From Poecilobothrus nobilitatus (taxonomy: Eukaryota; Arthropoda; Insecta; Diptera; Dolichopodidae), in NCBI GenBank assembly GCA_947095535.1, contig OX352774.1, positions 40,936,496 through 41,000,495 on the forward strand: a DNA stretch of 64,000 nucleotides. Direction: 5' to 3'. Numbering within the stretch: position 1 is the stretch's first letter; each line of letters begins with the position of its first letter. Below the pieces are notes generated by a model. It had not been told where the DNA came from and made no database searches. It worked only from the letters and a program-made list of their open reading frames with translations. The position numbers and the translations under genes are program-made. This document shows positions 11,840-23,947 of the stretch, piece after piece.

Positions 11840-14800
11840 TTTTTCATGTTTTTTATTGTTATTTACTAATTCAAGTAAATAAAAATGAAGAACATGAAAA
11901 AAAATTTGTTGGAAATTTTATTTAAAATATTTTTCAAAAATTTTGACTTTTTTTTGAAGAGAGAATTTTTGAAAAAAAACGTACACATTTTTTATTATTA
12001 TTTTGGACTTTTCACATAAATCGAAAATGTTTTCTTTTTTTTTTTTTTTGACATTTGCTCTTCTAAAATTTTTTGCTGCAGTGGTGTAAATCTGTTTTTG
12101 AAAAGAAAAAGAATATTTTCATTTTAAATAAATTTGCTAACAACAACAAAATACAAGGTATAACTTTTTTTTTGTAAGTTGTCAAAATATTTATAAAAGT
12201 TTTTCCAAAAATCTTTTGAAAATAAGTTTTTTTTTTATAAACATTTTCTGCATCAAAATTTAGAATTTTTGATTAGAGAATTTCCAGATTTATTTAACGA
12301 AAAAGTGGAAAAAAGAATAACTTACTTGTTCAATTTTTGACACTATAAGAAAAATATTTGTTTATTTTATTTATTTTGATTGTTTATTTTATTTTTTTTA
12401 AAAGACCAGAATGCCGAATAAAAATTATTGGTATTTCAGAGAGTATTTTATTTTAATTTTTTATTTTAAAACGTTAAATAAAGTGAAAATAATAACTGTA
12501 TATGATTTTTTTTGTAAATTTATTTATTTAATTTTCGTTGTAAATAAATAAAAAAAAAAAAAAAGTAAAATTTGCAAAAAAAATTTTTTTGGCATAATGT
12601 TCCAAGTTTTTAAGAGTAAGGATGGTCACCAAATGTCTGAATGTTTAGAAAATTTTTCTGTCAAAAAATGCTGTAGTCTTATCAAACGAACTATAATTCG
12701 ATTTTTTTTTTCTATGAAATTTTTATTTATTTTAAAGAATCATTATATAAAAAAATTTACACAAAATTTCAAAAATTAATATATATTATTATAATACACC
12801 TCTTTTAATTATCAACTGGTATCGAGACGAGATGTCATTTTTTTTTACTTTAATTTCTCTTCTCTTATCAAATATATTAATGTGTTATCGTTGTTGATGT
12901 TCTTCGTGTACGAATCTATCACTAATGACTAATGAATAATGTCAAAATATGCAAATTAAGTTATGTTTGTCTTAATGTCTATCAGCGATTTATGTTTTGT
13001 CAGATATTGTAATGTTCTTTGATATACGTTAATTTGTTCCTGCTTAATTTGTTAACTGGTATACATTAATTTCTTATTATTCTATATAATTTTTCGAAAT
13101 TGCAGATCTATATTTTCTAGTTTAACTGTAGATTTAGTTTTTTTATTAACTATTTTATATTAACTTTTTTTTTTAAATAACAAAATTAATTTTTTATTCA
13201 AAATTTGTAATAAATAGTCGTGTACAAGAAATATAACATATAATTATTTAAATTTCTTTTCCATATGTTTTTAATTTCTTATTAGTTATTTATAAAAGTA
13301 TTTGGAAGGTTAACTAAATATCAATTTTATTAATCTGTTTTTTGAAAATCTCGTTTTTTAAAAAAATGTCTCCCTTTTTTATTTAAAAAGAAAATTTTGC
13401 TTAAAGAAATCTAACAAAATCTATTAACACTTTAAACTATGTCGAACCAAAAAAAAAAAATAATCTTCTGAAGTTATTTTATTCTTTTTCTTCGGTTTCC
13501 TACTTCGTCCTATTTTCTAAATTATTTTTTAGTAATGTGTTCTACATTTTCTATTTCATTAATTCTTGATATTCCCACTACTTACTCTTGACCCATTTCC
13601 TTAATCAACAGGAGATGTATTCAATAATGCTCGATTTACAAGTTACAGTCTTACAAAAATTTAGAACAAAACTTAGATTTTCATTATTTTTATACATTGT
13701 TATGTTATGTGACTATTTGATTTTCATCTATAAAAATAACCATGCTTTAATCTGAAGAATTTTTAAGTCTGCGGAAATCGCCAGTAACAGACTTAAAAGA
13801 AGGATAATATTTTGGACTGAAGAATCATTTTGATTCGGATTTTTAGGAAAATCACCTATAATGTATATAATTTTTAACAGTGCTTTAAAGTTCAACTAAA
13901 TAAAATCAGGGCAGCTAGAAGGGAAATTTCCAGTGCTTCAAAGTTTTAATATACATGTAAAATAAAAAAGTCGATTTTGATAAAAAGAAGATTTTGAAAA
14001 TTGAAATTTCTCAGTAGACTAAAATACTTTATCAATATTTTCTTTATTCTAAGAAATTTAAATATTTAATTCGTATTTTCTTCATCAATTTTAGGAGTGT
14101 TTCGTCCTCCAATATTTGTTGAACTTTTCATTGGGCTTTGTAATGTTGGACATATAACTCCTGCTTTAAAATTTTCAATTAGTCTTATTTTTATATGAAA
14201 TTTTATCAAAATCATCTGCGAAATATAAGACCAATCAATATCATACATTCTTATTGAATTTTTCAAATCAATTTAATTTCGGTGCTGATCTAAATTCTTT
14301 AACTCACGTTTTAATGATTTCTTAAAATAAATCGAATTGAATTTCAATTAAAAGTTTAGCTTGATTACACGAAACGTTTTATTTAATTTTAAAAATCTGA
14401 AGTTTTTTTTATCCTATATATGAAATACCCAAATTTACTGTTGTATTGAATGAAACAGTCACAAATTCGAGTTTTTATGACAATTTTGTTTTAAATCTTT
14501 AATTTAATTTGTTTGTGTCCACATAGATTTACTTGATAATATTCTTGTATTTTTTTTTTACTTTATTTCTAATCCTAATATCAGAAAATATTGCATCCTT
14601 TGAAAAATTGTTCTATTCTTCAGTATGTTTTTATTTTCTTTTTTAATATTTCAAAAATAATTATAGGTAAGCTGCTCACAAGACTCCTTCAATTAATGTT
14701 ATTATTCCAAAATCCAAAAAATTACAAAAAAAATTCCATTTGTACTTTATAAAATAATTTATTTTTTACTAGAACTAGAATATTATTACATAATTAAAAA

Positions 14801-15630
14801 AAAACATTAATTATTATATATAATGTTACTTTAGATACTTTTGACCTTTTCAAATAACTTTAATTCACTATATATAAATGTTATATGTATGTATTTTTTT
14901 AAAAAGTTGTCCTTCCATAGAAAAAAAACTTCAATTAAGGCTTTCATATAATTAGCAAATGTTAATATTTAATGTTTTTTTTTTCTTTTTAGATCCGTTC
15001 ACACCACATATGGATTTAAAAAACAAAAAATATGTTAATATTATAAAAAAAAAAAGAAAAAAAATTATTCATACAAACAATTGTACCTATACTTTTTTTT
15101 TTTTTGTTTTTGTTTTTAAAGCCTTAAGTCATTTTCATTATAATACGTATATACTTAATTCCTTATACTTATGTCTTACTTATGTTTTTTTTTTTTTTAT
15201 AAATGCACAATTAACCAAATTAAAAAAATAAAAATAAAAACAAAACAACAAAAACAAAAAAATAACTAAAATTAAAATTATATTTCAAGGAACCAGGCTA
15301 ATTCTACAATTGCTCTAATAACTGATATTATTATATTGAACCATTTCTAAAGTAAATGAACCAACGAAAAATGCTATTCAATTAAAAAATTAATAACAAT
15401 CTCCCACCCCAAAAACTTTGATCTTGTTACTGTTATTCAAGCGTATAAGTTGTTAAAAAAAAAATTACACAATCAGAGTAACAAATTCTGGTTTGTTTTT
15501 TTTTTTTTTCTTTTAAATTTTTCTTTTTTTTTTTTAAGTTTTTCTTCTATGGTTATATTTCTGTAAAAGTTTTTTCTTTTATTTTTTTTTTTTTGTATTT
15601 GGTATTTAAAATTAAAACAATTCGGACAAC
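11840..15630. other. Intergenic, nothing firmly recognised
   Basis: AT-rich with long T runs. A 66-codon minus-strand frame at 14066-14266 shows no motif I can assign. Long T and A runs fill the last 700 bases before the gene 2 promoter. Confidence 0.5.
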
Positions 15631-15668
15631 TATAAATTGAAAACAATTTGATCTTAAAGGTATCATTC
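15631..15668 (+). promoter_or_regulatory. Core promoter of gene 2
   Basis: TATAAA at 15631-15636; initiator TCATTC with its A at 15665, 34 bases downstream. The stretch around it (ATTTGATCTTAAAGGTATCA) is nearly the same as in gene 3, so these two genes share a promoter ancestor. Confidence 0.8.
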
Positions 15669-15746
15669 GTTCGTGAATTGTTCTATTATACAAATCATAC
15701 AAAATAAACCAAAAACAAAAAAAAATAATAATAATAATAACAGATA

Positions 15747-16348
15747 ATGCAACTGTTTAAACTTGGTTTTGTTTTAGGATTAATAGCATTGGCTACTGCA
15801 GGACATCATCATGGTCATGCTAGTAGTTATGCTAATGTTGTAAAACATGACGAACCACATCATCATTATGGTGGACATGATGAACATCATCATGGTGGTT
15901 GGGATCATGGTCACAGTCATCATGGACATGATGATCATAATGATTATCATTCACATCAAAGCTATAAATTTGAATATGGTGTAAAAGATTCACATACAGG
16001 TGATAATAAAAATCAATGGGAACATAGCGATGGTGGTAATGTTAAAGGTTCATATGAACTTCATGAACCAGATGGTACAAAACGTGTTGTTGAATATCAT
16101 GCCGATAAACATGGTGGATTTAATGCTGTTGTTAAAAGGATCGGACATGCTCATCATCCACAAGGTAAAAATTTCTATATTTTTAATAAAAAAAATATTG
16201 ACAACAAATTTAATATAAACTTATTTTTATAGTTTATGGACATCATGATGGTCATGGATGGAGTGGACATGAACAAGGACATGGACATGGTCATGGACAT
16301 GCTGAAAGTTGGGCCAATTCAAATTTATATAATCATCATCATCATTAA
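15747..16348 (+). CDS. Histidine-rich RR-2 cuticular protein (gene 2)
   Basis: Exons 15747-16164 and 16233-16348 encode 177 aa; the single 68-bp phase-1 intron follows HHPQ. A signal peptide covers residues 1-18 and is cleaved at ATA|GHHHGH. The spacer is built from HGG, DEHHH and GHDD motifs. The RR-2 domain spans residues 72-131 with the aromatic triad Y-F-Y of YKFEYGV, the TGDNKNQWE block and GFNAVVKR. The usual DGD is DGG here (HSDGGNVKG). The exon 2 tail is [16 protein letters not shown], several HG repeats and [15 protein letters not shown] with an extra terminal His and Asn for Asp. The first exon reads open for 22 codons past the splice site; the conserved tail shows that the spliced form is the real one. 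Confidence 0.94.
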
Positions 16349-16546
16349 ATCAAATTTATTAAAATATTAGACATGGAAATTGAAAATTATTTATTGATTA
16401 TTTAAAAAAAAAAAAAAAGATCATTTGTATTTTTTTTTTCTTAAAATGGTGATCTTTTAAAATTCTAATCAAATTTTGATAATAATTTATCTTCTTATTG
16501 ATCTTAAATTTTATTTTCTTTGTAAATATTTCAATTCTATTTTAAT

Positions 16547-16570
16547 AATAAATATATAATTTAAGTAGCA
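16547..16570 (+). terminator. Poly(A) signal of gene 2 and adjacent conserved block
   Basis: AATAAA at 16547-16552 is followed at 16561-16570 by TTAAGTAGCA. The same decamer sits after the poly(A) signals of genes 3 and 5 and in part after gene 6. Confidence 0.55.
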
Positions 16571-16954
16571 ATTTATTTAATGAGTTTTATTATATGCTTA
16601 TAAAAAGTTTCAGAGAAACTTACTTAAGTTTTTAAAAGATGTTTGAAGTTAAAGGTTCTATGATCTAAAAAAATTAATTCAACCAAATTTTTAGATCTTG
16701 AATTAAAATTGCAAATTACATAAACTTTAACTGAAAAAGAACCCTACAGTTTAGTGCAGTTATGCTGTACAGCAAATTAAATATAGAAACAAATACTGAA
16801 GAAAACCACGTGTTCTCATAAAAACACATTTCCAAAAGTAAACAATATTCCATAATAAGTTTTGGCTATATAAAGAGTACCTTTAAAAAAGCATATACGA
16901 GTATGTCAATAAAAACAAAATTTGTGATCTTTGTTAGATCTTTTTGGGTTAGCA

Positions 16955-17550
16955 AAAATTGAAAAAAATCATGTCACACTTTCGTCAATTTTGACCAAGT
17001 ATTTGAACTTAAATTGAAATTGCAAATTATATGATTTTAAGGTATCTCTATATTATTAAGAAAAATAAGAAGTTAAAACAAACAAGTTGCTAACACACAA
17101 TTTTTGTATATTACTTCAAAAAAATTTGGGCAGGTGTTTAAAAATAGGGAATTTTTAGTTTTTCACTCCTTACAGGTCAAAAAGAGAGAGCGAGACAAAA
17201 ATATTTTCGAAAATAAATAATACTTATTTCCAAAAATCTAACTTCTCTCAAGTCTCTAACTTAAACCGTGTGGAAGATAGAAGGCGCCAAAAATTTTGCA
17301 AAAGTTGAGTTTCGCATAACGTAAATTAAAATACCGTATAGCAAAAGTATATACTTTATCAAACTTGTAACGGTTGGACAACAGAAAAATTTGTTTCACA
17401 AAATCAATTTTTCTGTGATGCCATCCGTTGTTAAAATTGTATTGCCCTATTTCAAACAGTGTAGAAATTTTGTTAAAATCCAGACAGACAGACAGAGTGA
17501 AACTTTTAGGCACGTTTTTTCAAATTTTTTTGAAAATTTGCAAGCCATAA
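16955..17550 (-). mobile_element. Degenerate HINE-A-related fragment
   Basis: Blocks such as CACTTTCGTCAATTTT, CTATATTATTAAGAA, GGCAGGTGTTTAAAAATAGG and CATAACGTAAATTAAAATACCG occur in the same order as in the minus-strand HINE-A copy at 47.7-48.8 kb. The last 180 bases (ATCCGTTGTTAAAATT, then CAGACAGACAGACAGAGTG) match the fragments at 31.0, 55.4 and 59.8 kb. The termini are missing. Confidence 0.6.
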
Positions 17551-18555
17551 TTAGAATATTATTATTATTTTAGTCAGATATTTATTTAATAACATTTTGA
17601 GAGCTGTTCCATGAACTAGTTTTGCATTTTTTTTCTATCTGCTTCATACTATTTACCTCCTCATTCGTGTCACAATTATAAATATTGTTTTAAGATATTA
17701 TGCTTCTTTACAAGAAGAGATCTATTGATTCTTAAAAAAAGTAAAAAATTTTTGGATGATTAATTTTTGGTTTATAGCAAGAATTTTTTGGACGTCTATA
17801 CGTTCTGCTTTTATTATTGCTCTTAAAATATTACAAATGTACAATATACAATATACAAAAATCCACACTCATTGCACTTGTAAAACTTTGAGAACAGATT
17901 TATTTAAAATCGAAATAATAATTGATAAGACCATACCATATGTAGTTCTCTAAATCGACTATCCGTTTAACGGATAACGTTTTCTCCGTTTAACGGATTA
18001 ACGTTTCTGTAAATCGATTATCCGTTTCATTGAATTCCATAAATAATTAATAATTATATACCAATCTTTCCTTTACAAATTATAAATTGACACCATCGAT
18101 ATAATGTTGAATACAACCTGGAACGACAGAAATTTTCAAAAGTCTTTCTTTCTAAAATAAACAAATAAAATATTTTAAGTTAAACCATCGGTGTTTTCAA
18201 ACTTTTTTTATGCGTCTTCTTTTTTTATGTGATTTCTTTTAATTTCACTTTCTCTGTCCGGTCGCCTTTCCATTTCTCCGTATGCTAACGAAACTTATAC
18301 AACATTAACCATTAACCATTAACCATCCATCTTACAATCATCTCATTCAAAATTTAATTTTGTAGAAGATGATGCTACCTATTAACAATTCCAACTTAAT
18401 GCTGAAGGGGCTTACAGTGCTCAATCCTCCTATGTAGAATCATAATATATTCAACGTTCTAACTTATTTTTATCATCATTTTTGGCCATCCTTAATGCAA
18501 TCGCATTAACATGCCGTACACTCTAGCATATTCAAAAGATTGAAATTAATTCATA
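17551..18555. other. Intergenic with a small palindromic repeat cluster
   Basis: TCCGTTTAACGGA, itself palindromic, occurs at 17962-17974 and 17985-17997, with a related half copy at about 18019-18027. CATTAACCATTAACCATTAA lies near 18303. No gene is seen. Confidence 0.5.
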
Positions 18556-18741
18556 GAGGTCTCGGTGGCCTAGTGGGTAAAAGCGTATAAAATACGCTGT
18601 AAACACCGAGTTAGTGTGGGTTCAAATCCCATACACGTCGTAAGAGTTATTCCCCCTTACGACATTTACAGCCACGCCTGAGCACCAAAGGCTGTGTAAT
18701 TTCCTGTCCATATTTATGTATAATGCATTAAAAAAAAAAAT
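18556..18741 (+). mobile_element. tRNA-derived SINE, near full-length
   Basis: The head has an A box (TGGCCTAGTGG, 18566-18576) and a B box (GGTTCAAATCC, 18619-18629) at normal tRNA spacing. A non-tRNA body follows, containing ACGTCGTAAGAGTTATTCCC and AAAGGCTGTGTAATTTCCTG, and ends in an A-rich tail at about 18729-18741. Minus-strand copies with the same head and body are at 26836-27007 and 41986-42164, which makes this a family and not a functional tRNA. Confidence 0.8.
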
Positions 18742-21076
18742 AATAATTCATCAAAATTATAAAATTAGTATAACTTTAATGAATTGAAATGACTTCGTTT
18801 ACTTTAATTAAATAAATTTATTTTAAAAATTTTCGTGAAATTAGAAATGTACAATGTCTAGGGTTTAAGAAGGAACAATTTTAATTTTACGGAAACTTTA
18901 TTTAATTAAGAAAAATATTTTATGTATGTAAAATTAAAAAGTGTGCGATTTGTATTAATAAATTTGTCATTTCATTTTGGAAAAATTTTACACATGCTAA
19001 AAACAGCATTTCTCTCAAAAGCGGGAACAGAATATATTAGAATAAAAATGGGTTTATGATCTCTAAAGGTTTTCAAGCTCAAAATCAATATTTATACAGA
19101 TTAATAAAAAATAATATAGATTTTTCTTATATATAATTAGTATAATATATAATTAAATTAAAAATAGTCTTGTACAATAGCTACAGCCGAATAATTAACG
19201 GCTTAGTGAAATTAATGATTCCCGAAACTGAAGTTTAATCAAATATGAATAATAAATAAATTAGTGGATGTCCTATGCTTCTGATGGAAGTGGCAAGGAA
19301 AAATACAAAGGCGAGAAGAAACTTTTAAAATAAATTCAAGCACCAAGTAAGGTATATTATATTAAATATATCGCGTTGGGAAAACCTATTCTACTGAGAA
19401 AATTTATCATATTGTCGATGATACGCATCGAGTCCTCTACCCCTTTTGACCTCCTATGTTAAGAATCATTACTTGTTGTGTGTAATTGTTTGCAGATTAT
19501 CATTTTTGTTTAGTGGCATGTGATAACCAAAATTACCTGAAATCTACTTAAGCAGTTAGAATCTAAAATCATCTTTCTAGTCTTATGTTTTTGTATTCAA
19601 TATTCAATTCATTTTGCGTACTTTTAAGCAGACAACCAACTGTTTACGATTGTTTATTTTGTCTTGAATTTTTGATCCATCTGCGTAAATATGTTGTTAG
19701 TTCCAATATCTTATGGTAGTTTCAATCTCTTTCCAATGTTGTTTAGTTTTCCATACACGAGCTGGAATAAAGAAATAGACAGTATTATTATATTCATATT
19801 ATATTATCTAAATTAACTTACTATTTGCAAGGATCTAACTACTCACAAAATTATAATTTTACCTTTTAGCGGTTGAGTGATTTAATGGATTGATGGTTCA
19901 AATTTCGCTTTTACATATGGGTAAAAAAAACTTAGTATTATTACATAACGGTAAAAATAGTATCTAGGTTTAATTTATAATGTTCAAAATAATCTCTGTC
20001 GTTTGACCTCTTTATATTGAAAAAATATTCAATTTATTTATTTATGCATTTATTTAACCTGAAACATAAATTTAAATACTGAAATTTAATTAAAATCTAT
20101 AGTAAAGTTATAAAATAAGTAATTAATTATTCTTTTTCATTTAATTGAATTATATAAAATGTAAGTTATTTTTTATTGAGTTACTGCGATTAGAATTTTT
20201 GTTTTTTTCTCACTATTAGACTTTTTTCCAATTAGATTCCAAAATATCTAAATCTACTTTAATTATTTTTATTAAAATTTCCAAATTTCCAATTTTTCTT
20301 TAAATGGGAAAATTCAAAATAAAACAAACAAAACCTTGAAGACAATATTGATTAAAAAATTTTTAAATTACATTTCCGAAATTTTTGAAGGCTTTTTGCG
20401 CAAAAAGAACTTAAGATACATTAATAATACTAATAATTGAGTTATAACAAAAAACAATCAAAACAAGAAAAACTAACAAATACCTTTAATAACCATTAAA
20501 ATTGAATCATTATACACCTATAAAGGTCACTATAAAAAAAATAACTAACATTCATGCCAATCATAAATATAATTTTTCATAATAAAAAAAAAAAACGTAA
20601 AAACATAACAACCTGACAAATACCTTACAATTTATTTTATTTTTTTCTCTTACCTTTATTCCACCTGATTAAATTATTAAATACCATGGTTAATTTGCAA
20701 TTTACTTTTATACATTTTTGGTTTTTGTTTTTTTTTTTTTTTGTTGCGTTGATCAACAATAAATTGATTTCCATTACCTCAGAATTTATCACAAGATCAG
20801 AAGATAAGAAAAATCACACTATTAATGGAAAAAAGAAACAATGTGGTTAAATTGAAGTGAATGATTTCCCACCTAAAAAGGTGACGGTGTTACTGAAGCA
20901 AATCATTCTCATTTCATAACCAATAAAAAAAAAATACAAAAAAAAAACTACAAAATAAAAAATAAATTTCTTTTCAGACTCGATTTTTGTTACAATTAAA
21001 ATTTTTTTTTGGAATATGATTAAATTAAATTCTTTTTCATTTTTTGATTTTTTTTTTTTGTAATTTTTTGGACAAG
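18742..21076. other. Intergenic, nothing firmly recognised
   Basis: AT-rich. About 19150-19290 shares short blocks in reverse orientation with 5.6-5.8 kb and 33.7 kb, perhaps an old repeat. A weak B-box-like sequence near 19890 lacks a convincing A box. Confidence 0.45.
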
Positions 21077-21114
21077 TATAAATTGAATTCAATTTGATCT
21101 TATAGGTATCATTT
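21077..21114 (+). promoter_or_regulatory. Core promoter of gene 3
   Basis: TATAAA at 21077-21082 and initiator TCATTT with its A at 21111, 34 bases apart; the leader is 55 nt. The flanks are close to those of gene 2. Confidence 0.8.
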
Positions 21115-21165
21115 GATTGTTAATTGTTCTATCGATCAGATTAAAACAGAAAAAAAAAAAAAACT

Positions 21166-21845
21166 ATGCAGTTATTTAAATTTGGCGTTTTTCTTGGATT
21201 AATTGCTTTAGCTGCAGCAGGACATCATCATGGGCATGCTAGTAGTTATGCTAGTGTTGTAAAACATGACGAACCACATCATCACGGTCATCATGATGAT
21301 GGACATCATCATGGTGGTTGGGATCATGGTCACAGTTATCATGGACATGATGACCATCATGATCATCATGATCATCATTCACATCCAAGCTACAAATTCG
21401 AATATGGTGTAAAGGACTCACATACCGGTGATAACAAAAATCAATGGGAACATCGTGATGGTGATCATGTTAAAGGTAAAACAAATTCAACTATATCAAA
21501 CGGAAATTTAAAACGATTAATTATTTTTATTCATTTATTTACTTAGGAGCTTATGAACTTCATGAAGCTGATGGTACAAAACGTGTTGTTGAATATCACG
21601 CTGATAAACATAGTGGATTTAATGCTGTTGTAAAAAGAATCGGACATGCTCATCATCCACAAGGTATATACATTTTATTCTTTGATATTGATAAAAGATT
21701 TAATTTTAATTTGTATACTTTTGAATTTTTTTTAGTTTATGGACATCATGAAGGTCATGGTTGGAGTGGACATGGAGAAGGACATGGTCATGGGCATGCT
21801 GAAAGTTGGGCCAATTCAAATTTATATGATCATCATCATTATTAA
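21166..21845 (+). CDS. Histidine-rich RR-2 cuticular protein (gene 3), three exons
   Basis: Exons 21166-21475, 21547-21663 and 21736-21845 give 178 aa. Signal peptide 1-18 ends ALAAA|GHHHGH. The spacer carries HHDDGHHHGGW and a DHHDHHDHH run. The RR-2 domain starts at residue 75 and keeps the standard [10 protein letters not shown]. Intron 1 (71 bp) interrupts the RR domain after VKG at the same phase-1 site as in gene 1; intron 2 (72 bp) follows HHPQ. Without splicing, the frame runs 21 codons into intron 1 and stops before half of the chitin-binding domain, so the three-exon model is required. The tail reads VYGHHEGHGWSGHGEG and ends NLYDHHHY, with an unusual terminal Tyr. Its closest relative is gene 2, which lacks intron 1. 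Confidence 0.94.
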
Positions 21846-22054
21846 ATCAAATAATAATATGATTATTAGCTAGATTATGGAATTATTTATTAAATTGTTT
21901 TGAATGTACTCATAAAAATGCAAATCTCTTCTCATAATTCTAAAAATCATTTATGTGTGAATCACAGGATCCAGCTGGATCAAAACAACATTTAAAAAAA
22001 AGATTTTTAATTTGAAATCTCTCTCAATTGTAAATACCTGTGTTTTATATTAAA

Positions 22055-22086
22055 AATAAAAAATATAAAAAATAATTTAAGTAGCA
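22055..22086 (+). terminator. Poly(A) signal of gene 3 and adjacent conserved block
   Basis: AATAAA at 22055-22060, then TTAAGTAGCA at 22077-22086 followed by ATGAA, as in gene 5 (TTAAGTAGCA, TTGAA). Confidence 0.55.
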
Positions 22087-23947
22087 ATGAAATAATTTTG
22101 TTTTATATTTTATCGTCTTCTAATGGCTCGACATTTCATTAAAAGATCTCATTCATCCATCCTCATTCAAAAAGTTTCTTATGAAAGTGGAGTTAACTTA
22201 CTTTATGTGAGTTTCGTTTTTAATCTTAGAATCTTATTCCTAGTCTTTGAATATATAAGCTAAAATCAATTTATATTGTTGGGCTTAACTATAATACCAT
22301 CCAACATTGAAATTTCTATATTTTGATTAGAACCAATAATTAATACATGTTCATTATTTATTCTGTTCTAACAAGTGCCAACATTCAAAGAACCTTTTTA
22401 CTTTTAGTACCGCTTCAATATATAGTCTTATTTGATTTTTATGTATCTTAAGTTTTTTGTTCACGAAAATAGTAGAGTTTATACTGAAAAAAATTGGGAT
22501 ACCACATTTATGCTTAAACGTAATACGGATCTCGAACATACATTCGCTCTACGAAAATCTTGTATTCGTGTTTACACGTTTCTACTATCTAGATTTCTTA
22601 CCTAATCCCACCTTCTGTCTCTTATGTACAAAAAATTTAAAATAAAATCCTCATTTCCTTTTCTTTAATATAATGTTGGTACAAAACTTTTCAAATAAAA
22701 AACTTTTGAACAACTTTTCAAGAAATGTTCATATAATTTTTTTAACATTTTTATATTTATTCATATTTTATGTATATTAATTTTTTTTCAATCCCTTTCA
22801 TGTTTTAATCAAAAAACATAAAAATGAATAAACAAAAATTATTTATCTTCAATTTCTAAATAATAAAAAGTATTAAGACTTCTTAAGAATAGCTATAAAT
22901 AATTCTAAAAATTATGTAGATATATGTAAATTAGTACCTTTTGCTGCTCTAAGCCATCAACTTCCTTAATGTTATAAAATATAGAAAATTTGATGATTTA
23001 CAAGGATACCATGTTCCCACCATGTGTTGGAATTGAAACAGTCATCAATTATGAATTCATGAATATGCTAATAGCGCTTTAAAGAGAATACTTTCAAAGT
23101 TCCTAATTTTGAGATATGGAAAATTTTTGAAAACAAGTATATAAGCTAACTTAGAAAAATGGGTATCCTATATTTTAAAGAGCTATAAACCGGATTGAAA
23201 ACTAAAAAAATTTTATTTTTAGATACCTGAAACCTTAACATCGACACTAAACAAATTGTTAAAAGGTAAAAATGAAAACACCAACATTTTTTTATAACTA
23301 AACGGCTCCTAAATCAAATAGAAGTTCCTTAAAGTGTTTTCGTTTTTATGATTGTCACAGAAAAAATTATTTATTTTTTTATTTATAGATATTTATAATT
23401 ATACAGGGCGTCCCGCGCTAACTTTCACATAGAGCAGGAGGTGATGGGGAGCATCACAACGAACAAAAAATGTCATAGCGCGGGATCTATTCTGGACTTT
23501 TTTCGAGATAAGAGGCATCAGATATTTAAGCGACTTTTCTTAAAAAAATCTATAAACTTTGAACGTCTTGGTATAGAGAGATAAAAAAAAATGCATTTTG
23601 TAAAGTAAGTTGTCAGCTTTAATTTTTGTGCTATATTCATATCTCAAAAATCTTTCATTTTAAATTATTTTGAATCTTCTGTCAGTCTATCCGTCCGTCC
23701 ATTTCTAACACTGTAAATGATATAGATATGTATGTACTTATGGAAATATAATATATACATATAATATAAATTCTTCCTCAGAATTGAATTTTAAATCAAT
23801 TTAGATATGTCCGTTCGTCCTCACAACAATTCAAATGGGGTTAGAATTCTGAAATCTTTACCTTTTAGTTTTTATAAAATGTCACCTGTACAACTGAAAT
23901 TCAACAAGTCTGATAGGCGGATTCGAATTGCTACTATACAACTTCTT
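22087..23947. other. Intergenic, nothing firmly recognised
   Basis: AT-rich. A locally GC-richer patch at about 23404-23490 (ACAGGGCGTCCCGCGCTAAC) looks like a transposon end, but its partner was not found. No gene is seen. Confidence 0.45.

Noticed and set aside
14066..14266. Minus-strand frame as a transposase remnant
   Set aside because: It has some resemblance to transposon proteins in composition, but I could not point to any motif.
18556..18640. Functional tRNA gene
   Set aside because: A and B boxes are present, but the cloverleaf is poor and the same head plus a non-tRNA body recurs at three other places, which identifies a SINE.
19864..19910. Another tRNA-like head
   Set aside because: Only a B-box-like GGTTCAAATTT is visible, without an A box or the family body.
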